A DNA stretch of 51,117 nucleotides, taken from assembly GCA_020630975.1 (NCBI GenBank), contig JAHDID010000026.1, positions 17,028 to 68,144 on the forward strand, in the 5' to 3' direction. The notes beneath the pieces were generated by a model, which did no database searches, was not told the DNA's origin, and was given only the letters and a program-made list of their open reading frames with translations. This DNA comes from Verrucomicrobiota bacterium (GTDB taxonomy: Bacteria; Verrucomicrobiota; Verrucomicrobiia; Verrucomicrobiales; DEV007). Made by a program: the position numbers and the translations under genes. Below, piece by piece: positions 42,528 through 51,117 of the stretch (its first letter is position 1; each line of letters starts with the position of its first letter).

Positions 42528-42815
42528 CTAGCTCAGTAGCGCATCCAGATCGATATGTGGCTGCTCGTCGGCAGCAGCCCCACCACTATCTATAACTGAG
42601 CTCTCACCAGGCAAGCCCACATCCAGCGTGATCTGCAATACCTGTAGCGCTTTCAGCACGTGCACGAGATGAGCGGTTGGTTTACCCCGCTCAAAATCCG
42701 ACACCCACTGGCGGCGCACGCCGATATGGTCTGCCAGCTCAGTCTGACTCCAGCCACAGTTTCTACGCTGCTCACGCACCACGGCAGCGATATCTTGAGG
42801 AGTGCGGATAATCAT
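42528..42815 (-). CDS. hipB: HipB-type antitoxin, helix-turn-helix repressor
   Basis: A 95-residue XRE-type DNA-binding protein. The helix-turn-helix reads WSQTELADHIGVRRQWVSDFERG at about residues 22-44, followed by a dimerisation segment and a flexible acidic tail (DEQPHIDLDALLS) as expected for an antitoxin. It should neutralise the kinase encoded next to it and repress its own operon. Four matching 18-bp sites at a strict 28-bp spacing begin ten bases upstream of its start. Confidence 0.92.
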   Translation of the reverse strand: MIIRTPQDIAAVVREQRRNCGWSQTELADHIGVRRQWVSDFERGKPTAHLVHVLKALQVLQITLDVGLPGESSVIDSGGAAADEQPHIDLDALLS

Positions 42816-42824
42816 CCCCTCAAT

Positions 42825-42926
42825 TGTCGCCTATCGACGACACGAGGTCAAATGTCATCTATAGGCGACATCTACTCAAATGACGTCGATAGCGGACATA
42901 TGACCTCGTGCACGCGATCGACGACA
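42825..42926 (-). promoter_or_regulatory. Four-site HipB operator array
   Basis: Four 18-bp imperfect palindromes lie head to tail: TGTCGCCTATCGACGACA (42825), TGTCATCTATAGGCGACA (42853), TGACGTCGATAGCGGACA (42881) and TGCACGCGATCGACGACA (42909). Starts are exactly 28 bases apart, with 10-base linkers. Each has 5-base arms and an 8-base centre, the same 5-8-5 plan as the E. coli HipB site (TATCC-N8-GGATA). The outer linkers also form an inverted pair, CGAGGTCA and TGACCTCG. It lies between hipB and the divergent propeller gene at 42980, so it could affect both. Confidence 0.85.
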
Positions 42927-42979
42927 ATACAATGACAGGATAAATTGCAGAATCTCCAAAACAGTCCGAGCCTTTTCCC

Positions 42980-44206
42980 ATGCGCACCCTCACCAGCCTC
43001 CTAGTGCTTCTCCTACTGCCCACCATCTCCACCAGCGTCGAGCCCGGCACACAGTGGAGCGGCTTCCGCGGTAGTGGCGATTCGATCAGTCAGGCGAACA
43101 ACCTACCACTTCGCTGGAGCGACGATACCAACATCGCCTGGCAGGTCGATCTAGAGGGCTATGGCCAATCCAGCCCCATCATCTGGGGCGAACACGTCGT
43201 AGTCACATCCGCGCTAGGCTCGGAAAAACAAACCATGCGGGTCGATAGCTATCAAGTGTCCGATGGCGCACTGAGTTGGTCGTACTCTCTCGACGCATCT
43301 CAACAGGTCGAAAAGAGCAAATATGTCTCCTGCGCTGCTCCCACACCCGTCACCGATGGCGAGCGCGTTTATGCCTTCTTCGAGAGTGGCGATGTGGTCG
43401 CCCTCAGTCTCAGCGATGGCGAGAAGATCTGGCATCGCTCACTCACTGAGGAGTACGGCGAGATTCAGGGTAGTCATGGTCTCGGCTCATCACCAACTCT
43501 CACAGCCTCAGGTCTAGTGATCCTAGTCGACCACGATGGTCCGAGCTATCTCATCTGTCTCGACCCTATGACCGGCGAGAACCGGTGGAAAGTCGATCGC
43601 GAGCCGCGAGTCTCCTGGTCGTCCCCCATCACATCGGCAAACGACTCTACCGAACGAATCTACATCAGCTCCAATGGCATTGCCGAGGTCTACCACGCTC
43701 AGACTGGGGAACTGCTATGGCATCTCGACGGTATCGAAAAAAACACCGTAGCCTCGCCCACCATAGCTGGCGATCTGATGATCATCGGTAGCTCGGAGAA
43801 AACCCAAAGCCGAGCGCTACATACCGACCCGAAAACCGGTCAGCGCCAAGTGTGGAACACAGCAGACGCCACCAGCAGCTTCGGATCACCACTTGCTTAC
43901 GATGACTGCGTCTACTTCGTCAATCGCTCGGGAGTCGTCTTCTGCAATGACCTGATCACTGGCAAGCAGCTCTGGAACCACCGGCTAACTGCGTCCACAT
44001 GGGCATCACCCATCGCGGCACACGATCGCATCTACTTTTTCTCCAACAACGGCATCACCACGGTGCTCGAAGCGAACGTAGAAAAAGCCATCCCACTAGC
44101 GACCAACGAACTCACCTGCGAGAGCAAGGTCTACGGTGTCGCGGCTACCGATGGCCACTTTATTCTTCGTATGGAGTCAAAGCTGTTTTGCATAGGTGCC
44201 CCATAG
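42980..44206 (+). CDS. Exported PQQ-like beta-propeller protein
   Basis: A 408-residue protein: signal peptide (about 1-19), WSGFRGSGDSIS entry block, then blade strands SDGALSW, SLSDGEKIW, DPMTGENRW, HAQTGELLW and DLITGKQLW. It is the third such propeller in the window. No catalytic or cofactor motif was seen. It diverges from hipBA and its start is 54 bases from the last operator site, so HipB might influence it. The LAS-type peptidase gene follows after 59 bases. Confidence 0.85.
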   Translation: MRTLTSLLVLLLLPTISTSVEPGTQWSGFRGSGDSISQANNLPLRWSDDTNIAWQVDLEGYGQSSPIIWGEHVVVTSALGSEKQTMRVDSYQVSDGALSWSYSLDASQQVEKSKYVSCAAPTPVTDGERVYAFFESGDVVALSLSDGEKIWHRSLTEEYGEIQGSHGLGSSPTLTASGLVILVDHDGPSYLICLDPMTGENRWKVDREPRVSWSSPITSANDSTERIYISSNGIAEVYHAQTGELLWHLDGIEKNTVASPTIAGDLMIIGSSEKTQSRALHTDPKTGQRQVWNTADATSSFGSPLAYDDCVYFVNRSGVVFCNDLITGKQLWNHRLTASTWASPIAAHDRIYFFSNNGITTVLEANVEKAIPLATNELTCESKVYGVAATDGHFILRMESKLFCIGAP

Positions 44207-44265
44207 CGATAGAAGCGGATTTTTTTGAAAGGCACTCTCTACCCGTCTCGTATCAGTCGATCCAG

Positions 44266-45084
44266 ATGAAACGAGCTCCTCTAAAAATCGCTGCGTATGT
44301 CTTTCTACTACTCGTCGCGACATTACTCACACAGATCGGTGGAATCATTATCGTGCTGGGCACGATAGCAGGCTTGTTGGTACTTAGGCGTTGGTTTCGG
44401 CCCGCTTTCGCCGTCATTATCGGCACGGCACTGTGCTATGGTATGGCCCTGCTGCTGGTGCCTCTCCTAGCCCAGAGCCTCGGTCGAGAAAGCCTCCCAT
44501 GGCGGGCTACCGATACCACACCACTGCGCCCGCGGAACATTGGGTTTTGCCTACTATTTCGCAACTTCACCACCCCAGAGCTAGCCGAGCTCTTGCGCAG
44601 TACGAGTCGTGACTTCGCCAAACAACATGATGGCTATCAGGTCGACTATCTCGATGCCTGCTTCCCCTTCCGGTTTGGCGGTCGATACACTAGTGGCATG
44701 CTACCACACCTCTCCCATTGGGACGGGGAGAAGGTTGACCTCTGCTTTGTCTATCGCGATCGAGACACCGGCGGACCAGCTCGATCGCCCTCTGCGATTG
44801 GCTACTTCATTTACGAAAACCCCAGAGCCGGCGAAACCGCCCATCCATCGAATCTACTGCGCTGGGACATGGCGTGGCTGCAAAAACTAGGTCGCGACAG
44901 TCAACTCGATGAAGCACGCACCCGAGATCTGTTGAAGCTATTTTCACAAAACTCGACCGTCGAGAAACTCCTGCTCGAGCCCCACCTCAAAACCCGCTGG
45001 GGTCTGAGCAACGATAGCAAAATCAGATTCCAAGGCCTGCGGGCAGCACGGCATGATGACCATATCCACCTGCAGGTTTATTAA
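44266..45084 (+). CDS. Membrane-anchored LAS-type metallopeptidase (MepA-like)
   Basis: About 272 residues from ATG 44266; a longer frame upstream overlaps the propeller gene and is rejected. Residues 7-70 are two or three hydrophobic segments. The outer domain carries zinc-ligand patterns of the LAS group: H151-x6-D158 in LSHWDGEKVDL and H266-x-H268 in HDDHIHLQ, with GGRYTSGMLPHLSH before them. MepA (peptidase M74) uses the same H-x6-D and H-x-H arrangement to cut murein cross-links. MepA is normally periplasmic and soluble, so the anchor is unusual. Murein as the substrate is inference. Confidence 0.65.
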   Translation: MKRAPLKIAAYVFLLLVATLLTQIGGIIIVLGTIAGLLVLRRWFRPAFAVIIGTALCYGMALLLVPLLAQSLGRESLPWRATDTTPLRPRNIGFCLLFRNFTTPELAELLRSTSRDFAKQHDGYQVDYLDACFPFRFGGRYTSGMLPHLSHWDGEKVDLCFVYRDRDTGGPARSPSAIGYFIYENPRAGETAHPSNLLRWDMAWLQKLGRDSQLDEARTRDLLKLFSQNSTVEKLLLEPHLKTRWGLSNDSKIRFQGLRAARHDDHIHLQVY

Positions 45085-45096
45085 TGCTGCTACGAC

Positions 45097-45552
45097 CTAG
45101 CCCTTTTTACGCTTGGCTATCACATCCACGGTATAGCCACCCTTCTTCCCACCATCGGGCAGCAAGATCAACCAGTCAGAGATCTCTTTGGGCCGAGGCG
45201 CTATCACATCGCCTTTCGAGTATTTCTTTATAGCAACCGGGTCGACCGCAAGAATACCTTTCAAACCAGGCTCCACCCACTTCACTGGCTCTAGCCACAC
45301 ATGCTCCACCTCGTCGCCCTCCTCCAAGCGCACTTTAACAAGGTAGCGTTGATCGTCTTTGCGGTTCTTTAGCGCTTCGACAAAGTCGCCCAATGACTCA
45401 CGCGCCTTTTCCTGCGCTGCGAGCATCTCTGCGTCGCCACCGTCTACCCCATCGACATCTTTACGATCAGCATGTTTTTCTAACGAACTCTGCGATAAAA
45501 CATCGGTCACCAAAAAGGCAGCGAATGTAACAATAAGAAAGATCAGCCTCAT
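45097..45552 (-). CDS. Exported DUF2314 protein
   Basis: A 151-residue protein with a signal peptide (about 1-20). Residues about 70-145 fit DUF2314: YLVKVRLEEGDEVEHVWLEPV, then a GLKGILAVDP turn, then SKGDVIAPRPKEISDWLIL. Function of the family is unknown. It starts 24 bases after the thiC stop on the same strand and is likely a passenger on that transcript. Confidence 0.75.
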   Translation of the reverse strand: MRLIFLIVTFAAFLVTDVLSQSSLEKHADRKDVDGVDGGDAEMLAAQEKARESLGDFVEALKNRKDDQRYLVKVRLEEGDEVEHVWLEPVKWVEPGLKGILAVDPVAIKKYSKGDVIAPRPKEISDWLILLPDGGKKGGYTVDVIAKRKKG

Positions 45553-45576
45553 CTATCAACTCTTTCTGTTTTAAAA

Positions 45577-47603
<2,027 letters not shown>

Positions 47604-47641
47604 GTCGATTGGGGAGAAAAACTGTCGGTAAAAGTAACTCA

Positions 47642-47752
47642 TAAAGGACTCCCTGCGGCAGCATTACCTGCATCAGGTTCAAAGGGTCTCGTCCTGAGCC
47701 ACAGTGCGTAGCATCGACGATCTCAGCTGTTGGCAGCTCCCCTGTCGGTTTA
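47642..47752 (-). promoter_or_regulatory. TPP riboswitch (THI element)
   Basis: On the minus strand the conserved core appears in order: CAGGGGAGCTG, GCTGAGA, GACCCTTTGAACCTGAT, CAGGTAATGCTG and CGCAGGGAGT. These are the P2-P5 junctions of the thiamine pyrophosphate aptamer, as in E. coli thiM. Exact ends are approximate. It controls thiC, 130 bases downstream. Confidence 0.95.
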
Positions 47753-47881
47753 ATTTCTCCGCAGGTTACGAGTAAAACCCCGAGTCGCGAGCATTTTTTG
47801 TCAGCAACCGCGCCGGTTGATTCGTCCAATCCCTCACCTATAATGACCGCAATGACCGTCACCATTCCAACTTTCCCACTC

Positions 47882-48769
47882 ATGAGATCTATGATTACGA
47901 AATCCATCCTGTCCCTCTCTCTGCTAGCTCTGAGTCCCCTCTTCGCCGCCGAACAGACGCTTTGCCCGATCATGGTCGAAGACGAGGTCGACCCCGAGGA
48001 GGTCGTGGAATACGCAGGGCAAAAGGTTCTGATGTGCTGCGGCACCTGCGTAAAGGCTTGGAACACCAATCCAGATTACTACGCCAAAGTCGGAGTCGAG
48101 ATGGATCTACTGCCCCAGATCAAGGAGCTACCCGAGGCAGCTCAAAAGATCGAACTGCTGGCCCAGCGTTTCTGCCCACTGCGACCAGATAGCGTGATCG
48201 GTCCCGACAGCCCATCCATCGAGTATCAGGGGCAGAAGATTTACTTCTTCAAGGAGCGCGACATCGCTCGCCGCTGGGAGCGCGATGCCGAGGCCGCTTT
48301 CGCTAGCGCTCGCGAGAAAGGTCTGTTACCCCAATTCGATGAGGTGCAGCCAGAGGCAGCCGCCACCGAGCCTACTACCTCCGCCAGCGATGTGCTGGAG
48401 CTAACCATCACGGCTGACAAGATCCAACTCGCCTACGATACCAAGAGCTTCGAAGTCGCAGCAGGTCAGAAAGTCAGCCTCACGCTAGCCAATCCCGAGC
48501 AAGGCACCCAGCCGCACAATCTCCTGGTCATCAATCCCGGCACCATCAATCAAGTCGGTATGGCAGCCAATCAAGGCATGACCGATCCGAACTTTCTAAA
48601 GAATCCTGTGCCCAAGAGCGATCAGGTGCTCTTCGCCTCCAAGCTAGTGCAACCTGGCGAGAGCGATGTGCTCGAGTTTACCGCTCCTGAGAAGCCCGGC
48701 ACCTACCCCTACATTTGTACATTTCCCGGACATTGGATGATGATGCGCGGTGAAATGGTGGTGAAATGA
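47882..48769 (+). CDS. Exported copper protein: YHS-like cysteine domain plus cupredoxin
   Basis: About 295 residues from ATG 47882 (ATG 47891 is also possible); a longer frame from 47798 adds a non-signal leader. After a signal peptide (about 1-23), residues 27-66 resemble a YHS-type metal domain (C28 and C52-C-G-T-C56). A second related block (about 105-140) keeps only one Cys. The C-terminal part (about 185-295) is a blue-copper domain of azurin/auracyanin type with likely ligands H212, C279, H284 and M288 (C-TFPG-H-x3-M). This implies extracytoplasmic electron transfer or copper handling. A flavodoxin gene follows 38 bases later. The combination of domains is uncommon. Confidence 0.82.
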   Translation: MRSMITKSILSLSLLALSPLFAAEQTLCPIMVEDEVDPEEVVEYAGQKVLMCCGTCVKAWNTNPDYYAKVGVEMDLLPQIKELPEAAQKIELLAQRFCPLRPDSVIGPDSPSIEYQGQKIYFFKERDIARRWERDAEAAFASAREKGLLPQFDEVQPEAAATEPTTSASDVLELTITADKIQLAYDTKSFEVAAGQKVSLTLANPEQGTQPHNLLVINPGTINQVGMAANQGMTDPNFLKNPVPKSDQVLFASKLVQPGESDVLEFTAPEKPGTYPYICTFPGHWMMMRGEMVVK

Positions 48770-48807
48770 ATCAAAGACGCCCGACGGGCGTAGACTGAGA
48801 CACACAC

Positions 48808-49254
48808 ATGGCAGATAAGTACATTCTCTTCGGCACCCAGACGGGCACAGCAGAGTCCTGCGCGACGGATCTCAGCGATGCTCTAGGCGAGCAGGGCATC
48901 GAGATAGCCTGCGAGAATGTATTCGATGTGAAGATCGACCTGCTCAAAGAAGCCAAACGCATCTACATCGTCACCAGCACCTTCGGAGATGGCGAGCCCC
49001 CAGAGGATGCGGAGGACTTCTACGCTGCCCTGATCAATCTGGCCGATGGCAGTATACCCGGCCTAGAGTTTGCCGTATTCGCACTCGGCGATACCAGCTA
49101 CGAGCAGTTTTGCAAATGCGGTCGCGACTTCGATGAGCATCTCGAGCGCATCGGTGGCCAGCGACTCCTCGACCGCGTCGATGCCGATATCGATTATGAC
49201 GACCTGTTTGAAGCCTGGTGCAAAAAAGTCGTCGCTCTAGAGACCGCCACATAG
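48808..49254 (+). CDS. Flavodoxin-type FMN protein (MioC-like)
   Basis: A 148-residue single flavodoxin domain. The FMN phosphate loop is GTQTGTAESCA (residues 9-19), and the two ring-flanking loops are STFGDGEPPEDA (57-68) and ALGDTSYEQFCKCGRDFD (about 91-108), which resemble the flavodoxin part of cytochrome P450 reductase and sulfite reductase, as in MioC. Cytoplasmic electron carrier. It follows the copper protein gene closely, with GAG upstream of the ATG. The partners are not in the window. Confidence 0.9.
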   Translation: MADKYILFGTQTGTAESCATDLSDALGEQGIEIACENVFDVKIDLLKEAKRIYIVTSTFGDGEPPEDAEDFYAALINLADGSIPGLEFAVFALGDTSYEQFCKCGRDFDEHLERIGGQRLLDRVDADIDYDDLFEAWCKKVVALETAT

Positions 49255-49260
49255 GAGACT

Positions 49261-49356
49261 CTTACTCTTAATCTTAATCTTAATCTCCCAGTGCCAAGGC
49301 TAGAGCTCAAGTTGCTCTGCTGGGATTAAGATTAAGAAAAAGAGTAAGATTAAGAG
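49261..49356. terminator. Long hairpin built of CTTAAT hexamers, probable two-way terminator
   Basis: A left arm of repeated CTTAAT units ending in CCCAG (to 49291) pairs with a right arm CTGGGATTAAGATTAAG (49320-49336). The outer CTTACTCTT and AAGAGTAAG extend the pairing. The 28-base loop contains a smaller AGAGC/GCTCT hairpin. It lies directly after the flavodoxin stop. Confidence 0.5.
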
Positions 49357-49380
49357 GCCGCTAGCAGGCTCGCGGCGAAT

Positions 49381-49415
49381 TGTACCCTATTGAATTTTTT
49401 CTGTACCCTATTCAA
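49381..49415. repeat. Tandem AATAGGGTACA pair, copy C (inverted)
   Basis: TGTACCCTATT begins at 49381 and again at 49402, the same motif as copies A and B on the other strand, again exactly 21 bases apart. It ends about 55 bases before the fumC start, in the same orientation and at nearly the same distance as copy B has relative to the GH86 gene. Confidence 0.85.
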
Positions 49416-49469
49416 AAATCTGGATAAGGTGCCGCTGCCTATCGAATAGGCTGTATTTCTTACCGATCT

Positions 49470-50873
49470 ATGACATCTACCACCACCCGCACAGAGAGCG
49501 ATACCATGGGCCCGATCGAGGTGCCTGCAGACAGATACTGGGGAGCACAGACACAGCGCTCCATCGGTAATTTTCCCATCGGCCCAGCGGGCTCGATGCC
49601 GCGCGAGATCGTACAGGCCTTTGGCTTTCTGAAAAAAGCCGCCGCCCAAACCAACGCCGAACTCGGCGTGATGGAGCAGGAGAAGTCCGACCTGATCGGT
49701 CAGGTGTGCGACGAGATCATCGCCGGCGAACTCTACGACCACTTCCCACTCGTCGTCTGGCAGACCGGCTCCGGCACTCAGTCGAATATGAACTCCAATG
49801 AGGTCATCGCCAATCGTAGCCACGTGCTATCCGGCGGCACCCTCGGCGAAGGCGATCGCCAGATCCACCCCAACGACGATGTGAACCGCTCCCAGTCATC
49901 GAACGACACCTTTCCTACAGCGATGCACATCGCCGCCTACAAGCTGCTCATCGAGAGCACCATCCCAGGCGTCACGCAGCTGCGCGATACCCTAGCGGAA
50001 AAGGCAGAAGCGCTCAAAGATGTGGTAAAAATCGGCCGCACCCACTGGATGGATGCCACGCCGCTCACCCTCGGCCAGGAATTCTCTGGCTACGTCGCTC
50101 AGCTCGATTACGGACTGAAGGCAGTCAAAAACACGCTGCCACACCTCAGCGAGCTAGCCCTCGGCGGTACGGCTGTCGGCACCGGTCTAAATGCTCCAAA
50201 AGGCTACTCCGAGCTAGTCGCACAGAAAATCGCCGACCTCACTGGCCTGCCATTCGTCACCGCGCCCAATAAGTTCGAGTCTCTCGCCGCTCACGACGCT
50301 ATCGTCGAGTCGCACGGCGCGCTCAAGCAACTGGCAGTCAGCCTCACCAAAATCGCCAACGATATCCGCCTGCTAGCCAGCGGCCCTCGCTCCGGCATCG
50401 GCGAGATCGCCATCCCTGCGAATGAGCCCGGCTCATCCATCATGCCAGGCAAGGTCAATCCCACTCAGGTAGAGGCTCTCACTATGGTCTGCTGCCAAGT
50501 CATGGGCAATGATACCACTGTCTCCATCGGCGGTGCGAATGGCCACTTCGAGCTAAATGTCTACAAGCCCGTCATGATCAACGCCTTCATCCAGTCGGCG
50601 ACATTGATCGGCGACGCCTGCCGTGCTTTCAATGACCACTGCGCTGTCGGTATCGAGCCCAATCAAGCGCGCATCGATGAGCACCTGAATCGCTCGCTCA
50701 TGCTAGTCACTGCGCTCAATCGCCACATCGGCTACGACAATGCGGCTAAGATCGCCAAGAAAGCCCACAGCGAGGGCACCACTCTGCGCGAGGCGGCTCT
50801 CGCGCTAGAGCTCGTCACTGGCGAGCAATTCGACGAGTGGGTCGTGCCAGGCGACATGATCGGCTCTTTCTAG
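49470..50873 (+). CDS. fumC: Class II fumarate hydratase FumC
   Basis: Tricarboxylic acid cycle enzyme interconverting fumarate and malate; cytoplasmic tetramer. 467 residues, the usual length. Landmarks: WGAQTQRS near the start, the [12 protein letters not shown] active-site block, [10 protein letters not shown], and the signature [13 protein letters not shown] with the mobile catalytic serine loop. It stands alone on the plus strand. The stop codon TAG is also the first three bases of the inverted-repeat element that follows. Confidence 0.97.
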   Translation: MTSTTTRTESDTMGPIEVPADRYWGAQTQRSIGNFPIGPAGSMPREIVQAFGFLKKAAAQTNAELGVMEQEKSDLIGQVCDEIIAGELYDHFPLVVWQTGSGTQSNMNSNEVIANRSHVLSGGTLGEGDRQIHPNDDVNRSQSSNDTFPTAMHIAAYKLLIESTIPGVTQLRDTLAEKAEALKDVVKIGRTHWMDATPLTLGQEFSGYVAQLDYGLKAVKNTLPHLSELALGGTAVGTGLNAPKGYSELVAQKIADLTGLPFVTAPNKFESLAAHDAIVESHGALKQLAVSLTKIANDIRLLASGPRSGIGEIAIPANEPGSSIMPGKVNPTQVEALTMVCCQVMGNDTTVSIGGANGHFELNVYKPVMINAFIQSATLIGDACRAFNDHCAVGIEPNQARIDEHLNRSLMLVTALNRHIGYDNAAKIAKKAHSEGTTLREAALALELVTGEQFDEWVVPGDMIGSF

Positions 50874-51034
50874 GAGTCTGTCGGACTTACCCATGCGAAG
50901 CGAAAATTTCGGGCTTTGAGGCAAAATTTTCATGGTTTTGAGGAGTTTGTTAGTAAACAAGGGACGAAAAGGCAGGGAAATTTGGGCCAAAGCCCGAAAT
51001 TTGCAGCCGTGGGAGTAAGTGCGACAGGCTCCTA
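50871..51034. mobile_element. Miniature inverted-repeat element (MITE-like), 164 bp
   Basis: TAGGAGTCTGTCGGACTTAC at the left end matches the inverted right end TAGGAGCCTGTCGCACTTAC at 18 of 20 positions, and the pairing continues inwards with TTTCGGGCTTTG present in both arms (about 50 bases per arm). The inside (50923-50983) holds no gene and has an apical TTGTT/AACAA hairpin. No flanking target duplication was recognised. The parent transposon is not in the window. Confidence 0.65.
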
Positions 51035-51063
51035 GCGCCGATCGTTACCTCATCTTTTAAAGC

Positions 51064-51117
51064 ATGCCAGCTCAGAAGATCGCACTCCTCTGGGCTGGCA
51101 CTTTGCTAGGCGGCAAT
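51064..51117 (+). CDS. Start of a gene cut off by the window edge (tentative)
   Basis: An ATG at 51064 opens a frame to the end of the window reading MPAQKIALLWAGTLLGGN, which could be the beginning of a signal peptide or membrane span. It is too short to identify. Confidence 0.3.
   Translation, partial: MPAQKIALLWAGTLLGGN

Noticed and set aside
43999-44265. Extended N-terminus for the LAS-type peptidase
   Set aside because: It would overlap the propeller gene in another frame; the ATG at 44266 leads directly into a membrane span.

Overview
The window looks like chromosome from a marine member of the PVC superphylum, most likely Verrucomicrobiota. Three things point there: a giant surface protein with a LEPR-XLL-type N-terminus, several exported PQQ-like beta-propellers lying beside formylglycine sulfatases, and enzymes aimed at sulfated algal polysaccharide (two S1 sulfatases, an SGNH esterase, a parallel beta-helix enzyme and a GH86-type agarase/porphyranase). 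I see no rRNA or tRNA genes, CRISPR arrays or prophage. The phylum call is inference from gene content only.

Layout. 1-3.5 kb: a frameshifted sulfatase, a small membrane protein and a PQQ-like propeller. 3.5-5 kb: an AT-rich patch of small unknown genes, one of them DMP19/DUF4375-like. 5-7.9 kb (minus strand): a tripartite tricarboxylate transporter operon whose binding protein and small membrane subunit are fused. 8-16.4 kb: DUF3592 protein, SGNH hydrolase, beta-helix protein, secreted unknown, intact sulfatase and a second propeller. 16.5-29.8 kb: one 4,420-residue gene (LEPR-XLL, metzincin-like motif, two long Pmp-like beta-helices with roughly 70 GGGF-type turns, PKD and other beta-sandwich domains). 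29.9-35.1 kb: small unknown gene, GH86 enzyme, and a divergent exported helical protein. 35.1-41.2 kb: membrane protein, EF-hand-bearing dicarboxylate/amino-acid symporter, TPR/GT9-like protein, LolA-like protein, thioesterase, ribokinase. 41.2-45.1 kb: hipBA toxin-antitoxin with a striking operator array, third propeller, LAS-type peptidase. 45.1-51.1 kb: DUF2314 protein, thiC under a TPP riboswitch, copper protein, flavodoxin, fumC and a miniature inverted-repeat element.

How parts fit together. The sulfatases, esterase, beta-helix protein and GH86 enzyme are plausibly one loosely organised capacity to attack sulfated galactans or fucans. The tricarboxylate transporter and the dicarboxylate symporter would import organic acids, and fumarase handles one of these internally. 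The giant protein is a candidate adhesin or surface structure.

The most unusual non-coding signals are (1) a tandem pair of AATAGGGTACA motifs with an exact 21-bp period, found three times between genes (about 15.15, 32.80 and 49.40 kb); (2) four 18-bp operator-like sites at an exact 28-bp period upstream of hipB, with the same 5-8-5 architecture as E. coli HipB sites; and (3) a 164-bp long-arm inverted repeat whose first bases are the fumC stop codon. All positions were read by eye; no homology search was run.
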